Assembly (NCBI GenBank): GCA_913048115.1
Contig: CAJWVI010000005.1
Location: 17,625 to 81,624 of the forward strand
Reading direction: 5' to 3'
Length of the DNA stretch: 64,000 nucleotides
Origin: an uncultured Flavobacteriaceae bacterium
Lineage (GTDB): Bacteria; Bacteroidota; Bacteroidia; Flavobacteriales; Flavobacteriaceae
The notes beneath the pieces were generated by a model. That model saw only the letters and a program-made list of their open reading frames with translations, did not search any database and was not told the origin of the DNA. The position numbers and the translations under genes were made by a program. Below, piece by piece: positions 1 to 9,147 of the stretch (position 1 is the first letter of the stretch; each line of letters begins with the position of its first letter).

Positions 1-93
1 AAAGATAAACACGGCAATCCTTTATTTTATTACAACGGCCTTGAACAGGAGGGAATCGATATGTTGATAACCGATATTAAAAAAATATTATAA
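1..93 (+). CDS. SCO1/SenC-family copper chaperone, C-terminal tail (partial)
   Basis: The window opens inside a reading frame that gives 30 residues and a TAA at 91-93. The tail (KDKHGNPLFYYNGLEQEGID, then a short amphipathic end with a lysine pair) resembles the C-terminus of SCO/SenC thioredoxin-fold proteins, which help load copper into cytochrome c oxidase. The catalytic CxxxC and His lie upstream of the window and cannot be checked. The stop overlaps the start of the DUF420 gene by one base (TAATG), so the two are probably translationally coupled. The SCO call leans on the tail and on the usual SCO-DUF420 neighbourhood in Flavobacteriia. Confidence 0.6.
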   Translation, partial: KDKHGNPLFYYNGLEQEGIDMLITDIKKIL

Positions 94-671
94 TGGAAAC
101 ACAAACAAAACAACCCAAGAGTAAATATACTTTATGGATATGGATTCTTTCCATAGTCATCCCAGTAGCGGTAGCAATATTGTTTACTGTTAGAATTCCT
201 GGTGTTGAACGCATGGGCTTTTTGCCTCCAATTTATGCGAGTGTTAACGCACTTACTGCGGCTGTCTTAATTATAGCGCTTTATCACATTAAACAAGGTA
301 ATAGAAACGCGCATGAAACCTTTATGAAATTAGCAATAGGGTTATCTGTTTTGTTTTTACTGATGTATGTTGTGTACCATATGACTTCAGATTCAACAAA
401 ATTTGGCGATACAAATGCAGATGGATTAGTATCAGAGATAGAATCTCAAGCATTAGGGGCTATTAGATATGTTTACTATTTGTTGTTAATTACCCATATT
501 ACACTATCGGTAACTGTTATTCCCTTTGTCTTAGTTACCTACGTAAGAGCTATTCGTGGCGACTTTAAAATGCATAAAAAAATAGCGAGAATTACATTCC
601 CGTTGTGGTTATATGTTGCTGTTACAGGGGTTATTGTCTTTCTTATGATTTCACCATACTATCCTACTTGA
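93..671 (+). CDS. DUF420 membrane protein (cytochrome oxidase-associated)
   Basis: 192 aa with about five hydrophobic segments (near residues 15-33, 45-66, 80-98, 127-150 and 168-187) and several histidines close to membrane edges (H65, H74, H95, H134). This matches the DUF420/YozB family, small membrane proteins normally found beside SCO proteins and haem-copper oxidase genes and thought to take part in oxidase assembly or haem/copper handling; the exact reaction is not known. It starts on the last base of the preceding SCO-like gene and ends one base before the next small gene, so the three form an operon. Confidence 0.85.
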   Translation: METQTKQPKSKYTLWIWILSIVIPVAVAILFTVRIPGVERMGFLPPIYASVNALTAAVLIIALYHIKQGNRNAHETFMKLAIGLSVLFLLMYVVYHMTSDSTKFGDTNADGLVSEIESQALGAIRYVYYLLLITHITLSVTVIPFVLVTYVRAIRGDFKMHKKIARITFPLWLYVAVTGVIVFLMISPYYPT

Positions 672-672
672 T

Positions 673-885
673 ATGAAAATAGGGCTGATATTTCTTTTAC
701 TACTTATATGTGTGCTTCCTGCAGAGGCGCAATGCGCTATGTGTCGTGCTGTGCTTGAAAGTGAGCAGAGTGGTACAGCCGCCAAGGGTATAAATAACGG
801 GATTATGTATTTAATGGTCTTTCCTTACCTTTTGGTAGGAACTGTAGCATACTTGGTTTACAGGAATCGCCAGAAAACTACCTAG
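673..885 (+). CDS. small secreted/membrane protein with a CxxC motif
   Basis: 70 aa. A signal-like N-terminus (residues 1-19) ends in PAEAQ and is followed at once by CAMC, then a second hydrophobic segment (about residues 44-63) and a basic tail. The mature protein would be roughly 50 aa with a CxxC next to the membrane. It lies one base after the DUF420 gene, which suggests a role with the oxidase/copper assembly genes, perhaps as a thiol or metal site. I know of similar unnamed small proteins at this place in Bacteroidota but no assigned function. Confidence 0.7.
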   Translation: MKIGLIFLLLLICVLPAEAQCAMCRAVLESEQSGTAAKGINNGIMYLMVFPYLLVGTVAYLVYRNRQKTT

Positions 886-1041
886 TGGTCTTTTATTTTT
901 TTTTAATGAGGGCGTAACAATTAGCGCTTTTTATAGTCTAATGTATATCTTATCTGCAATACAACTTTATAAAGTCTTAACAAGAATTTGACAGCCTAAC
1001 AGTTTAAGGGGCTGTTACTTTGTAACTCAATAAAATACAAC

Positions 1042-1764
1042 ATGATTGAAATAAGCGATTTACACAAATCATATCACATGGGTAGTAACTCGCTACATGT
1101 TTTAAAAGGGATTGACTTTTCTGTCAAAGAAGGTGAAATGGTTTCTATTATGGGTTCTTCAGGGTCAGGGAAGTCAACTTTATTAAATATTTTAGGGATG
1201 TTAGATGAGGCAGATTTGGGCTCATATACACTTGACGGAAAACTCATTAAAAACCTAAACGAAAAAGTTGCAGCCAAATACAGAAATCAATTTTTAGGAT
1301 TTATATTCCAATCATTTAATTTAATTAACTACAAAACAGCACTAGATAACGTTGCGATGCCGCTTTATTACCAGGGTGTAAAACGTGCAGAGCGCATGGA
1401 AAAAGCATATCATTATTTAGAGAAGGTTGGATTGGCAAATTGGGCAAGTCATTTACCAAGCGAGCTCTCTGGAGGTCAAAAACAACGCGTTGCAATTGCA
1501 CGTGCACTAGCAAGTGACCCTAAGGTGCTCCTAGCTGATGAGCCTACAGGAGCCTTAGACACAAAAACATCTTGTGAGGTTATGGAGTTAATTCAGCAAA
1601 TTAATGATGAAGGTAAAACCATACTTTTAGTTACTCATGAAGATGACATTGCACACATGACCAAGCGTATCGTGAGGCTTAAAGATGGATTGATTATAGA
1701 TGACACCATAGTAACTCAAGTACGGGCAGATGAAGCCAGACGTAACGCTGAAGCGCATGTTTGA
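1042..1764 (+). CDS. ABC transporter ATP-binding protein, MacB/LolD type
   Basis: 240 aa, the usual length of a stand-alone ATPase of the LolD/MacB group. Walker A GSSGSGKST at residues 38-46, Q-loop Gln near 90, signature LSGGQ at 142-146, Walker B VLLADE at 162-167 and switch His at 199. It would energise the two FtsX/MacB-like permeases that follow, with which its end overlaps by 8 bases. Enzymes of this group drive periplasmic substrate extrusion through a TolC-type exit duct rather than transport across the inner membrane. It is the first gene of the export operon; the 156 bases before it hold a TTTG at 987 and a TTACTTTG at 1015, a poor promoter match because of 24-base spacing. Confidence 0.93.
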   Translation: MIEISDLHKSYHMGSNSLHVLKGIDFSVKEGEMVSIMGSSGSGKSTLLNILGMLDEADLGSYTLDGKLIKNLNEKVAAKYRNQFLGFIFQSFNLINYKTALDNVAMPLYYQGVKRAERMEKAYHYLEKVGLANWASHLPSELSGGQKQRVAIARALASDPKVLLADEPTGALDTKTSCEVMELIQQINDEGKTILLVTHEDDIAHMTKRIVRLKDGLIIDDTIVTQVRADEARRNAEAHV

Positions 1765-3001
1765 TATAGATCGTTGGCAAGAAATATTTGAAGCTATTGG
1801 TAAAAATAAGCTCCGCACTTTTTTAACAGGGCTATCTGTGGCATCTGGTATTTTTATTTTGGTTATTCTTCTGGGTTTTAGTAGTGGTATTCAAAAAGGT
1901 GTAAAAACCCAATTTGAGCAAGATGCTGTTAACCGGATCTCTATAAGAACTCGCGTCACAACCAAAGAATATAAGGGCTTAAACCCAGGGCGAAGAATAC
2001 AACTGCATAATGATGATTTTTCTCAAATCAATAATGCATATGCAGATCAACTAGAATACAAAACGGCCATCTATAATATGTGGTCAAGTCAAGTTACCTA
2101 TAATGGAGAGACTGGAAATTACAGATTAGAGGGTGCCAATCCAGACCAACAATTTATTGAAAATGCCAGTCTTGTCTCTGGTCGTTTTTTAAGCCAAGAT
2201 GATATGTCTGAAACCCGTAAGGTAGCAGTTATTGGTAATATTATTAAAGAAGACTTGTTTAAAGAGAAAAATCCTGTTGGTGAAATTATTTCCATATTTG
2301 GAGTTAACTTTAAAGTAATTGGGGTGTATACAGACCCAGGAGGGGCAAGAGAAGAAGGACGCGTTTTTGTGCCACTTCCAACTGCGCAAATTGCTTTTAA
2401 TGGTGGTGATAGGGTTAGATCACTCGCTTACACAGTAAAGATGCATAATGATTTTGATCAGGCTGTAGCCCTTAGTACCGCTCTTTCACAAAACATTAAA
2501 CAAGACCTTAAATCAAAATATATTATTTCTCCTGATGACAGAAGCGCAGTGCGTGTAGATAACACCCTGGAAGAAGCCAAAAAGATTTATAGCCTTATTG
2601 ATATTATACGTAATGTTTTTTGGTTTATTGGCATTGGAACTATTATTGCAGGTGTTGTAGGGGTTAGTAATATTATGCTCATTATTGTAAAAGAGCGCAC
2701 TAAAGAAATTGGAATCCGTAAAGCTATTGGAGCTTTGCCAAGTTCTATTATTGGATTGATTTTGCAAGAGTCAATTTTTATTACCTCCATTGCTGGATTT
2801 ATTGGTCTTTTTCTTGGCGTTGGCTTGTTGCAGATTATAAGCCCAATGATCGATAATGATTTTATCAAATCTCCACAAGTAGATTTTAACACAGCTATTA
2901 CAACGGTATTTATTTTAATTTTTGCTGGGGCACTTGCAGGTTATTTCCCTGCAAGAAGGGCAGCCAATATCAAACCTATAGACGCATTAAGAGATGAGTA
3001 G
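1757..3001 (+). CDS. MacB/FtsX-type ABC permease 1
   Basis: About 414 aa. One N-terminal transmembrane segment (after MFDIDRWQEIFEAIGKNK), a long periplasmic MacB_PCD domain, then three C-terminal segments with the FtsX domain and the coupling-helix sequence VKERTKEIGIRKAIGA. The frame is open from an ATG at 1730, but I place the start at ATG 1757: the permease at 3044 begins with the equivalent MFNKDRW, and this choice leaves only an 8-base overlap with the ATPase gene. The ATPase is a separate polypeptide, unlike in E. coli MacB. It probably pairs with permease 2. Confidence 0.9.
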   Translation: MFDIDRWQEIFEAIGKNKLRTFLTGLSVASGIFILVILLGFSSGIQKGVKTQFEQDAVNRISIRTRVTTKEYKGLNPGRRIQLHNDDFSQINNAYADQLEYKTAIYNMWSSQVTYNGETGNYRLEGANPDQQFIENASLVSGRFLSQDDMSETRKVAVIGNIIKEDLFKEKNPVGEIISIFGVNFKVIGVYTDPGGAREEGRVFVPLPTAQIAFNGGDRVRSLAYTVKMHNDFDQAVALSTALSQNIKQDLKSKYIISPDDRSAVRVDNTLEEAKKIYSLIDIIRNVFWFIGIGTIIAGVVGVSNIMLIIVKERTKEIGIRKAIGALPSSIIGLILQESIFITSIAGFIGLFLGVGLLQIISPMIDNDFIKSPQVDFNTAITTVFILIFAGALAGYFPARRAANIKPIDALRDE

Positions 3002-3043
3002 TTTTTTTGCTATTACATTTTAAGATCAATAAAAAATAAAACA

Positions 3044-4303
3044 ATGTTTAACAAAGATCGCTGGAACGAAATACTAGAGGCATTAAATGCTAATAGATTT
3101 AGAACGATGCTCACCGCATTTGGTGTGTTTTGGGGCATCTTTATTCTTGTTTTATTATTAGCATTAGTCACGGGGCTTAGAAATGGTGTAAGTAAAGATT
3201 TTGGAGACTTTGCCACCAACTCTATGTTTGTATGGGGGCAAGGAACTTCAAAGCCTTATAAAGGGTTGCCAAAAGGAAGACGCGTGCAATTTAAGATGAT
3301 TGATGGTGAGATTCTAAAAGAAAAAATACCAGAATTGAAAATTGTCTCTCCAAGAAACCAATTGGGCGGTTATCAAGGTGCTAATAATGTTACAAGAAAA
3401 GAAAAAACAGGTGCTTTTAAAGTCTGTGGCGATTACCCAGAGTATATACTACAGCAACCTATGGATATTCTAGCGGGGCGTTTTATAAGCTATTCAGACA
3501 TTAACGAAAAGCGCAAAGCTGTGGTTATAGGTAAAGGTGTTGTAGAGAGTTTGTTTGACCTTGGGGAAAACCCAATAGGTGATTACATAAAGATTAATGG
3601 CGTCAATTTTCTGGTGGTTGGAACCTTTAAAGCCCCAAGTAGTGGAGGAGATAGTGAAGAGTTAGCTAATACTGTTTACGTGCCCTTTACTACTTTTAAT
3701 CAAGTATTTAATAATGCAGATAATGTAATGTATTTTGCTATTACTGCGCAAGATAATTTAAGTATTACTACTTTAAAACCAAGGGTTTTAGAAATTATGC
3801 GGGAGCAGCGTACCATACATCCAGATGATCAAAGGGCTATAGGTAATCGTGACTTGGCAGAATCTTTCGAGAAGATTACAGGTTTGTTTGATATTTTAAA
3901 ATTTGTAGGATTTTTCGTGGGTGCCCTAGTGTTGTTATCTGGAGTTATTGGTATTAGTAATATCATGTTAATTGTAGTAAAAGAACGCACCAAAGAAATT
4001 GGTATTCGGCGCGCGTTGGGTGCAACCCCCTGGGATATTAGAGCACAGGTATTACAAGAATCATTAGTGCTTACAATACTTTCGGGTATGGTAGGAGTTG
4101 CAGTATCTGCTGGTGGTATTTGGTTAATGAATTATGTACTAACATTAAGTGGCCCGGTAGAAAATTTTGCCAACCCTTCTGTAGACATTGGCGTGATTGG
4201 CATTGCTTTATTTATTTTAATAGTATCTGGAATTTTAGCGGGTTTAATTCCTGCTACCAGAGCCACACAGATGAAACCCGTAGATGCATTACGGATAGAT
4301 TAA
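3044..4303 (+). CDS. MacB/FtsX-type ABC permease 2
   Basis: 419 aa, clearly paralogous to the preceding permease: same layout (one N-terminal segment, periplasmic domain, three C-terminal segments) and the same coupling motif VKERTKEIGIRRALGA. It lies 42 bases downstream. Because a MacB-type transporter needs two permease halves and only one ATPase gene is present, the simplest reading is a heterodimer of the two permeases with two copies of the ATPase. Two separate homodimers cannot be excluded. Confidence 0.9.
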   Translation: MFNKDRWNEILEALNANRFRTMLTAFGVFWGIFILVLLLALVTGLRNGVSKDFGDFATNSMFVWGQGTSKPYKGLPKGRRVQFKMIDGEILKEKIPELKIVSPRNQLGGYQGANNVTRKEKTGAFKVCGDYPEYILQQPMDILAGRFISYSDINEKRKAVVIGKGVVESLFDLGENPIGDYIKINGVNFLVVGTFKAPSSGGDSEELANTVYVPFTTFNQVFNNADNVMYFAITAQDNLSITTLKPRVLEIMREQRTIHPDDQRAIGNRDLAESFEKITGLFDILKFVGFFVGALVLLSGVIGISNIMLIVVKERTKEIGIRRALGATPWDIRAQVLQESLVLTILSGMVGVAVSAGGIWLMNYVLTLSGPVENFANPSVDIGVIGIALFILIVSGILAGLIPATRATQMKPVDALRID

Positions 4304-4384
4304 TACTTTCTGAAATGTTATAATTTTAGAAACATTAAAAACAAACGTTTAACTAAAAAGCACCCTGTTATAAGGGCTATAGAA

Positions 4385-5545
4385 ATGAAAAGAACAGGAA
4401 CTATCATCACATTACTTATCATAGTAATTGCATTTTCTGCAGGTATTTGGTACATCTATTCAAAAGATAAAACAAATCCTGTAGTATATCAAACAGAAAC
4501 AGCCAGTATTAAAACTATTGTAAAAAAGACAGTGGCTACAGGAAATATTGTTCCTAAAGAAGAGGTTCTAATTAAGCCTAATATTTCAGGAATTATCTAT
4601 GAAATATTTGTTTTGGCTGGGGATGTTGTTCAAAGCGGTGATTTAATTGCCAAGGTAAAGGTAGTGCCAAACGTTAATTCTTTAAACAGTGCTAAAAACA
4701 ATATAAACAGTGCTAAAATACAAGTAGAAACAGCGCGGTTAGCACTAGAAAGCCAGAAGCGTATTTATATGCGTCAAAAAGATTTGTTTGACAAAGGAGT
4801 AACTTCTGCAAATGATTTTGATCAAGCTCAATTGAGCTATAGTCAAGCACAACAGCGATATAATCAAGAAAATGTATTGCTTACAGGGGCAAAACAAACC
4901 TTTGATATTGTAAAAACAGGTACAGCAAGTGGCCTAGGTGCCGCAGCCAATACAGAGATTAGAGCTACCGTGTCGGGCATGGTACTTGATGTTCCTGTAA
5001 AGGTGGGTAACCAAGTAATAGAGTCTAACAACTTTAATGATGGTACAACTATAGCAACCCTTGCGAATGTTGAAAAAATGATTTTTGAAGGAAAAGTAGA
5101 TGAGAGTGAAGTTGGAAAAATAACAGAAAACCTGCCGCTAGAAATTACAGTTGGTGCTATTGAAAATAAAAAGTTTAATGCCGTACTTGATTTTATTGCT
5201 CCTAAAGGAGTGAGTGAAAATGGCGCCATACAATTTGAAATAAAGGGTACCCTTAACAAGCAGGACAACACTTTTATTCGTGCAGGACTAAGTGCAAACG
5301 CTTCTATTATTTTAGCAAAGGCCGAAGATGTATTAAGCATAAAAGAAGCCCTAGTTCAATATGATGTAAAAACAAAAAAGCCATTTGTAGAAGTAGCAAC
5401 AAGTGAACAAAAATTTGAGCGTAGAGATATTAAACTTGGAGTTAGTGATGGTCTTTATGTAGAGATTTTAGGTGGCGTAACACCACAAGACAATATTAAG
5501 GTTTGGAATCAATTAAAACCAGCTCCTGGAGGCAATGCCTGGTAG
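4385..5545 (+). CDS. periplasmic adaptor subunit 1 (MacA/HlyD family)
   Basis: 386 aa. N-terminal membrane anchor (residues 5-24), a lipoyl-like half (around ATGNIVPKEEVLIKPNISG), a coiled-coil hairpin (about residues 100-175, rich in A, Q, S and K), the second lipoyl half, then beta-barrel and membrane-proximal domains. Such proteins bridge the inner-membrane permease and the outer-membrane TolC duct. It sits between permease 2 and the TolC-type gene; a second, different adaptor follows the latter. Confidence 0.9.
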   Translation: MKRTGTIITLLIIVIAFSAGIWYIYSKDKTNPVVYQTETASIKTIVKKTVATGNIVPKEEVLIKPNISGIIYEIFVLAGDVVQSGDLIAKVKVVPNVNSLNSAKNNINSAKIQVETARLALESQKRIYMRQKDLFDKGVTSANDFDQAQLSYSQAQQRYNQENVLLTGAKQTFDIVKTGTASGLGAAANTEIRATVSGMVLDVPVKVGNQVIESNNFNDGTTIATLANVEKMIFEGKVDESEVGKITENLPLEITVGAIENKKFNAVLDFIAPKGVSENGAIQFEIKGTLNKQDNTFIRAGLSANASIILAKAEDVLSIKEALVQYDVKTKKPFVEVATSEQKFERRDIKLGVSDGLYVEILGGVTPQDNIKVWNQLKPAPGGNAW

Positions 5546-5621
5546 TAATTAATTTAATATTTTACAAATAGTGTAACAATTTGATTAAGCTAAAGACTTA
5601 CACAACAACTACAATCAACGT

Positions 5622-7067
5622 ATGAAAAAGTTAGGAATTTTATTTTTTGTCTTAACCATTGCTACTGCGGCAGATGCCCAGGTAAAGAAATGGACACTTG
5701 CACAGTGTGTGCAGTACGCCTTAGACAATAACATATCAGTAAAACAAAGTGAGCTAGACTTAGCAGCTACAGACATTGATAAGATGACTGCTAGTGGGGC
5801 TTTTTTACCCTCATTAAACTTTAATACTAATACCTCAGAGAATACAGGGTTGAGTTTTAACCCGCTAACCAATAATGCTCAAACCACAACATTTTTATCT
5901 GTTAATGGTTCTGTAAATGTTGGGTATACACTCTTTGATGGTTTAAGAAATTATAAAAGAGTGCAACGTGCAGCGTTATCGCAATTGTCAAGTCAGTACA
6001 GATTAGCAAAAATGAAGGATGATATTTCTTTGTTTGTTGCTAATGGGTATCTACAGGTTTTATTAAACAAAGCAAATGCAGCGGCAGTTGTTGCCCAAAA
6101 CCAAGTAACTAAACAGCAAATACAGCGCACCCAAAAGTTGGTGGATGCAGGGGTCTTACCTAGAGGTGATTTATTAGAAATTGATGCCACAAATGCAGGT
6201 GAGCAACAACGAATAGCGGTAGCAGAAAATGCAGTTAGAATCTCTTTAATTGGCCTAGCGCAATTATTACTAATAAAAGACTACGAAAACTTTGATGTTG
6301 TAGACGAGGACTACGAGGTGGTTAATAACACTGTTGGTTTAAAAACAGTAAGCGAAATCATAGCGGGTGCTAAAGAGTCTCGTTCTGAAGTTAAAATTGC
6401 AGCCCAAAACGTACGCATTTCACAAAAAGATGTACAAATAGCTAAAGGAGGAAACTGGCCAACTATAAGTGCATTCTTTGGTTATAATACACGATACACA
6501 GATGCAAGCAATTTCACTCAAGCACTAGATCCAAACAATCCTTTTATAACGCAGGAAATTGGTATTGTTGAACAAACAGGGCAAACGGTTGTGGGGCAAT
6601 TTCCTAACACGATAAGTAGCGAAGTAAGTGCAGATCCTTTCTTAGATCAAGCCTATGAAAATGACGGAATTAGTTATGGCTTACAATTAAGTATTCCTGT
6701 ATTTAATGCATTCTCGGTAAAAGCAAATGTAAGGCGAAGTAAGATTTCTCTAGAAAGAAGTAAACTTCAATTAGAGCAAGCAACACTAGATTTAGAGTCA
6801 AATGTATATCAAGCATATGTGGATGCAGAAGGTTCAAGAAAAGCCTATGAGGCGGCTCAAAAATCTGTAGCATCTCAAGAGTTAGCATTTCAATATGCAA
6901 ATGATAGATATGACGCTGGGGCTACCAATGCCTTTGATTTTAGTCAATCTAAGTTGCGCTACGATACTGCTGTTGTAGAATTAAATAGGAGTAAGTACGA
7001 TTATATTTTTAAAATCAAGGTGTTGGAGTTATACTTCGGTATTCCAGCCACCGAGTTAAAATTTTAA
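5622..7067 (+). CDS. TolC-family outer membrane efflux protein
   Basis: 481 aa with a signal peptide (residues 1-19, cut after ADA). The mature protein starts with the family-typical KWTLAQCVQYALDNN and contains long alpha-helical stretches rich in Q, A, N and S in two repeated halves (about 30-230 and 260-475). It forms the trimeric outer-membrane channel of the export machine encoded here. Flanked by the two adaptor genes; its stop is one base before adaptor 2. Confidence 0.93.
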   Translation: MKKLGILFFVLTIATAADAQVKKWTLAQCVQYALDNNISVKQSELDLAATDIDKMTASGAFLPSLNFNTNTSENTGLSFNPLTNNAQTTTFLSVNGSVNVGYTLFDGLRNYKRVQRAALSQLSSQYRLAKMKDDISLFVANGYLQVLLNKANAAAVVAQNQVTKQQIQRTQKLVDAGVLPRGDLLEIDATNAGEQQRIAVAENAVRISLIGLAQLLLIKDYENFDVVDEDYEVVNNTVGLKTVSEIIAGAKESRSEVKIAAQNVRISQKDVQIAKGGNWPTISAFFGYNTRYTDASNFTQALDPNNPFITQEIGIVEQTGQTVVGQFPNTISSEVSADPFLDQAYENDGISYGLQLSIPVFNAFSVKANVRRSKISLERSKLQLEQATLDLESNVYQAYVDAEGSRKAYEAAQKSVASQELAFQYANDRYDAGATNAFDFSQSKLRYDTAVVELNRSKYDYIFKIKVLELYFGIPATELKF

Positions 7068-7068
7068 T

Positions 7069-8352
7069 ATGAAGAAAAAAACACTTTTTTGGATTTTAGG
7101 TATTGTTGCACTTGTTGCAGTTGTTCTAGTTGGAGGTAAAAAGGCCGGCGTGTTTGGAGAAACCAAACGAGGCAAAGAGGTTGAGATAGCCAAGATCACG
7201 CCTATAGATATCATTGAAACTGTAGCCGCTACAGGAAAAATACAACCAGAGGTAGAAGTAGCTCTTTCTTCTGAGGTTTCTGGAGAAATTATATTGCTTC
7301 CTATCAAAGAGGGACAAGAGATTAAAAAAGGAGAACTGTTGGTGAAGATCAATCCAGATTTAATTCAAGCAGTAGTAAGTCAAAGTCAAGCAGGACTTCA
7401 AAATGTTAAGGCACAATTAGCACAAGCAGAAGCTTCGGCTAGAAATGCAAAAGCAAACTACGATAGAAATAAAACGCTGTTTGATAAAGGAGTTATCTCA
7501 AAATTAGATTGGGATCGTTCTATTGCAGAATATGAAGGTGCACAAGCTAATGTAAAATCTGCTTTCTATAGTGTAAAGAGCGCAGCCGCAAGTTTAAAGC
7601 AGTCTCGCGATAATTTATCTCGTACGGCTATCTATGCTCCTATGTCTGGAACTATTTCAAGATTGGCCGTTGAGCTGGGAGAACGTGTTGTTGGAACTGC
7701 ACAGATGGCTGGAACAGAGATTGTTCGTGTAGCAGATCTTACGAACATGGAGGTTGAGGTAGATGTAAATGAAAATGATATTGTAAAAGTAAATGTTGGT
7801 GATCAAACTATTGTTGAGGTAGATGCTTATTTAAAAAGAGAGTTTAGAGGTCAAGTAACAGAGATTGCTAATTCTGCCCTAACTGCCTTGTCTGCAGATC
7901 AAGTAACTAATTTTAAGGTAAAAGTTCGTATTTTGCCTGCATCATATGCAGACCTAACAGAGGGGAAACCAGAAAGTTATTCTCCATTTCGTCCAGGGAT
8001 GACAGCAACAGTAGATATTATCACCAATACAAGGACTAATATTATTGGAGTTCCAATTAGCGCTGTTGTAATAAAAACAGACACTACTTGCACCAAAGAA
8101 AAAGTCAAGAAAAATAAAATCACATCTGCTAAGCAGCAAAAGTATGAAGTGGTTTTTGTAAAAAATGGTTCAAAAGCTGGACTTCGTGTAATTAAAACTG
8201 GAATTCAAGACGATAGTAATATTGAGGTTCTTTCTGGATTAGTAGCTGGAGATGAGGTAATAACAGGGCCTTATAATACAGTCACAAAATCTTTAAAATG
8301 CGATGATCTTATAGATCTTAAACAAGAGGAGTTAGAAGATATAGAAGAATAA
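7069..8352 (+). CDS. periplasmic adaptor subunit 2 (MacA/RND adaptor family)
   Basis: 427 aa. N-terminal membrane anchor (residues 4-22), biotinyl-lipoyl half around ATGKIQPEVEVALSSEVSG, a helical hairpin of about residues 105-185, second lipoyl half, beta-barrel and a C-terminal domain. It differs from adaptor 1 in length and sequence. A cysteine-containing lysine-rich insert (around residues 340-352) interrupts the membrane-proximal part. It starts one base after tolC and its stop shares a base with the tsaB start. Confidence 0.9.
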   Translation: MKKKTLFWILGIVALVAVVLVGGKKAGVFGETKRGKEVEIAKITPIDIIETVAATGKIQPEVEVALSSEVSGEIILLPIKEGQEIKKGELLVKINPDLIQAVVSQSQAGLQNVKAQLAQAEASARNAKANYDRNKTLFDKGVISKLDWDRSIAEYEGAQANVKSAFYSVKSAAASLKQSRDNLSRTAIYAPMSGTISRLAVELGERVVGTAQMAGTEIVRVADLTNMEVEVDVNENDIVKVNVGDQTIVEVDAYLKREFRGQVTEIANSALTALSADQVTNFKVKVRILPASYADLTEGKPESYSPFRPGMTATVDIITNTRTNIIGVPISAVVIKTDTTCTKEKVKKNKITSAKQQKYEVVFVKNGSKAGLRVIKTGIQDDSNIEVLSGLVAGDEVITGPYNTVTKSLKCDDLIDLKQEELEDIEE

Positions 8353-9020
8353 TGGCAACAATACTTTGCATAGAAACAGCAACTAAAAATTGCTCTGTAG
8401 CGCTTTCGGTTCATGGAAGCGTTATTGCTTTAATGCAGGACAATCCTAAGAATGAGCCAGCGCAGCATTTTTCTCATGCAGAAAAATTACAGCAGTACAT
8501 AACACAGGTGCTTGCAGTAGCCAAGATCTCAAAAAACAAGCTCGATGCTGTTGCTGTTAGTAAAGGCCCTGGTTCTTACACGGGCTTAAGAATTGGAGTT
8601 TCTGCCGCAAAAGGTCTCTGTTATGCCCTAGATATTCCTTTAATTTCTATTTCAACCTTAGCATCATTGGCAAGACAAGTTGATGGCACTCTGGTAGTCC
8701 CTATGCTAGATGCTAGAAGAATGGAAGTCTACTCTGCTGTTTTTTCTACCAAAATAAAACAAATAAGAGAAACGCAAGCTCAAATTATAACACAAGATTC
8801 TTTTGAAACATACCTTGCTGGTGCAGAGGTGACTTTTATTGGCGATGGTGTCAAAAAGTTTCAAGAGGTATGTACCCATCCAAATGCTACCTTTATAAAT
8901 GATGCCTTACCATCTGCCTCTCAAATGGCAGGGGTTGCTAATACTAAATACAGTAAAAGCACTTTTGAAGATGTTGCTTATTTTGAGCCTTATTATTTAA
9001 AAGATTTTATTTCTCACTAA
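8352..9020 (+). CDS. tsaB: tRNA threonylcarbamoyladenosine biosynthesis protein TsaB
   Basis: 222 aa, the normal TsaB (YeaZ) length. The N-terminal ASKHA fold is visible in ILCIETATKNCSVAL, and the diagnostic KGPGSYTGLRIGVSAAKGL is near residues 73-91. TsaB is the non-catalytic partner of TsaD and TsaE in making t6A at position 37 of ANN-decoding tRNAs. Its ATG overlaps the adaptor stop (TAATG), so a housekeeping gene is the last member of the export operon. Start unambiguous. Confidence 0.95.
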   Translation: MATILCIETATKNCSVALSVHGSVIALMQDNPKNEPAQHFSHAEKLQQYITQVLAVAKISKNKLDAVAVSKGPGSYTGLRIGVSAAKGLCYALDIPLISISTLASLARQVDGTLVVPMLDARRMEVYSAVFSTKIKQIRETQAQIITQDSFETYLAGAEVTFIGDGVKKFQEVCTHPNATFINDALPSASQMAGVANTKYSKSTFEDVAYFEPYYLKDFISH

Positions 9021-9147
9021 TTCATTGTATTGTTTGTTTTTTTGCGCTTTTTTCTCTGCGTTACTGCAATCAAAACCCCGGTATTTATTTTAAAATGTCA
9101 TCTTAGTTCTTGAGAACAATCAATTCAATTATATGTATTTTTAGCCT

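Noticed and set aside
1015..1022. TTACTTTG before the ABC ATPase gene as -7 box with TTTG at 987
   Set aside because: Second base does not fit TAnnTTTG and the spacing (24) is outside the usual range.
4864..5340. Long minus-strand ORF (158 aa) opposite adaptor 1
   Set aside because: Shadow of the adaptor gene; composition rich in Ser/Phe/Thr from antisense of a coding frame, no domain.
9106..9117. Small dyad GTTCT-TG-AGAAC before the HI0933-type gene
   Set aside because: Only five-base arms; expected by chance in this much intergenic DNA.
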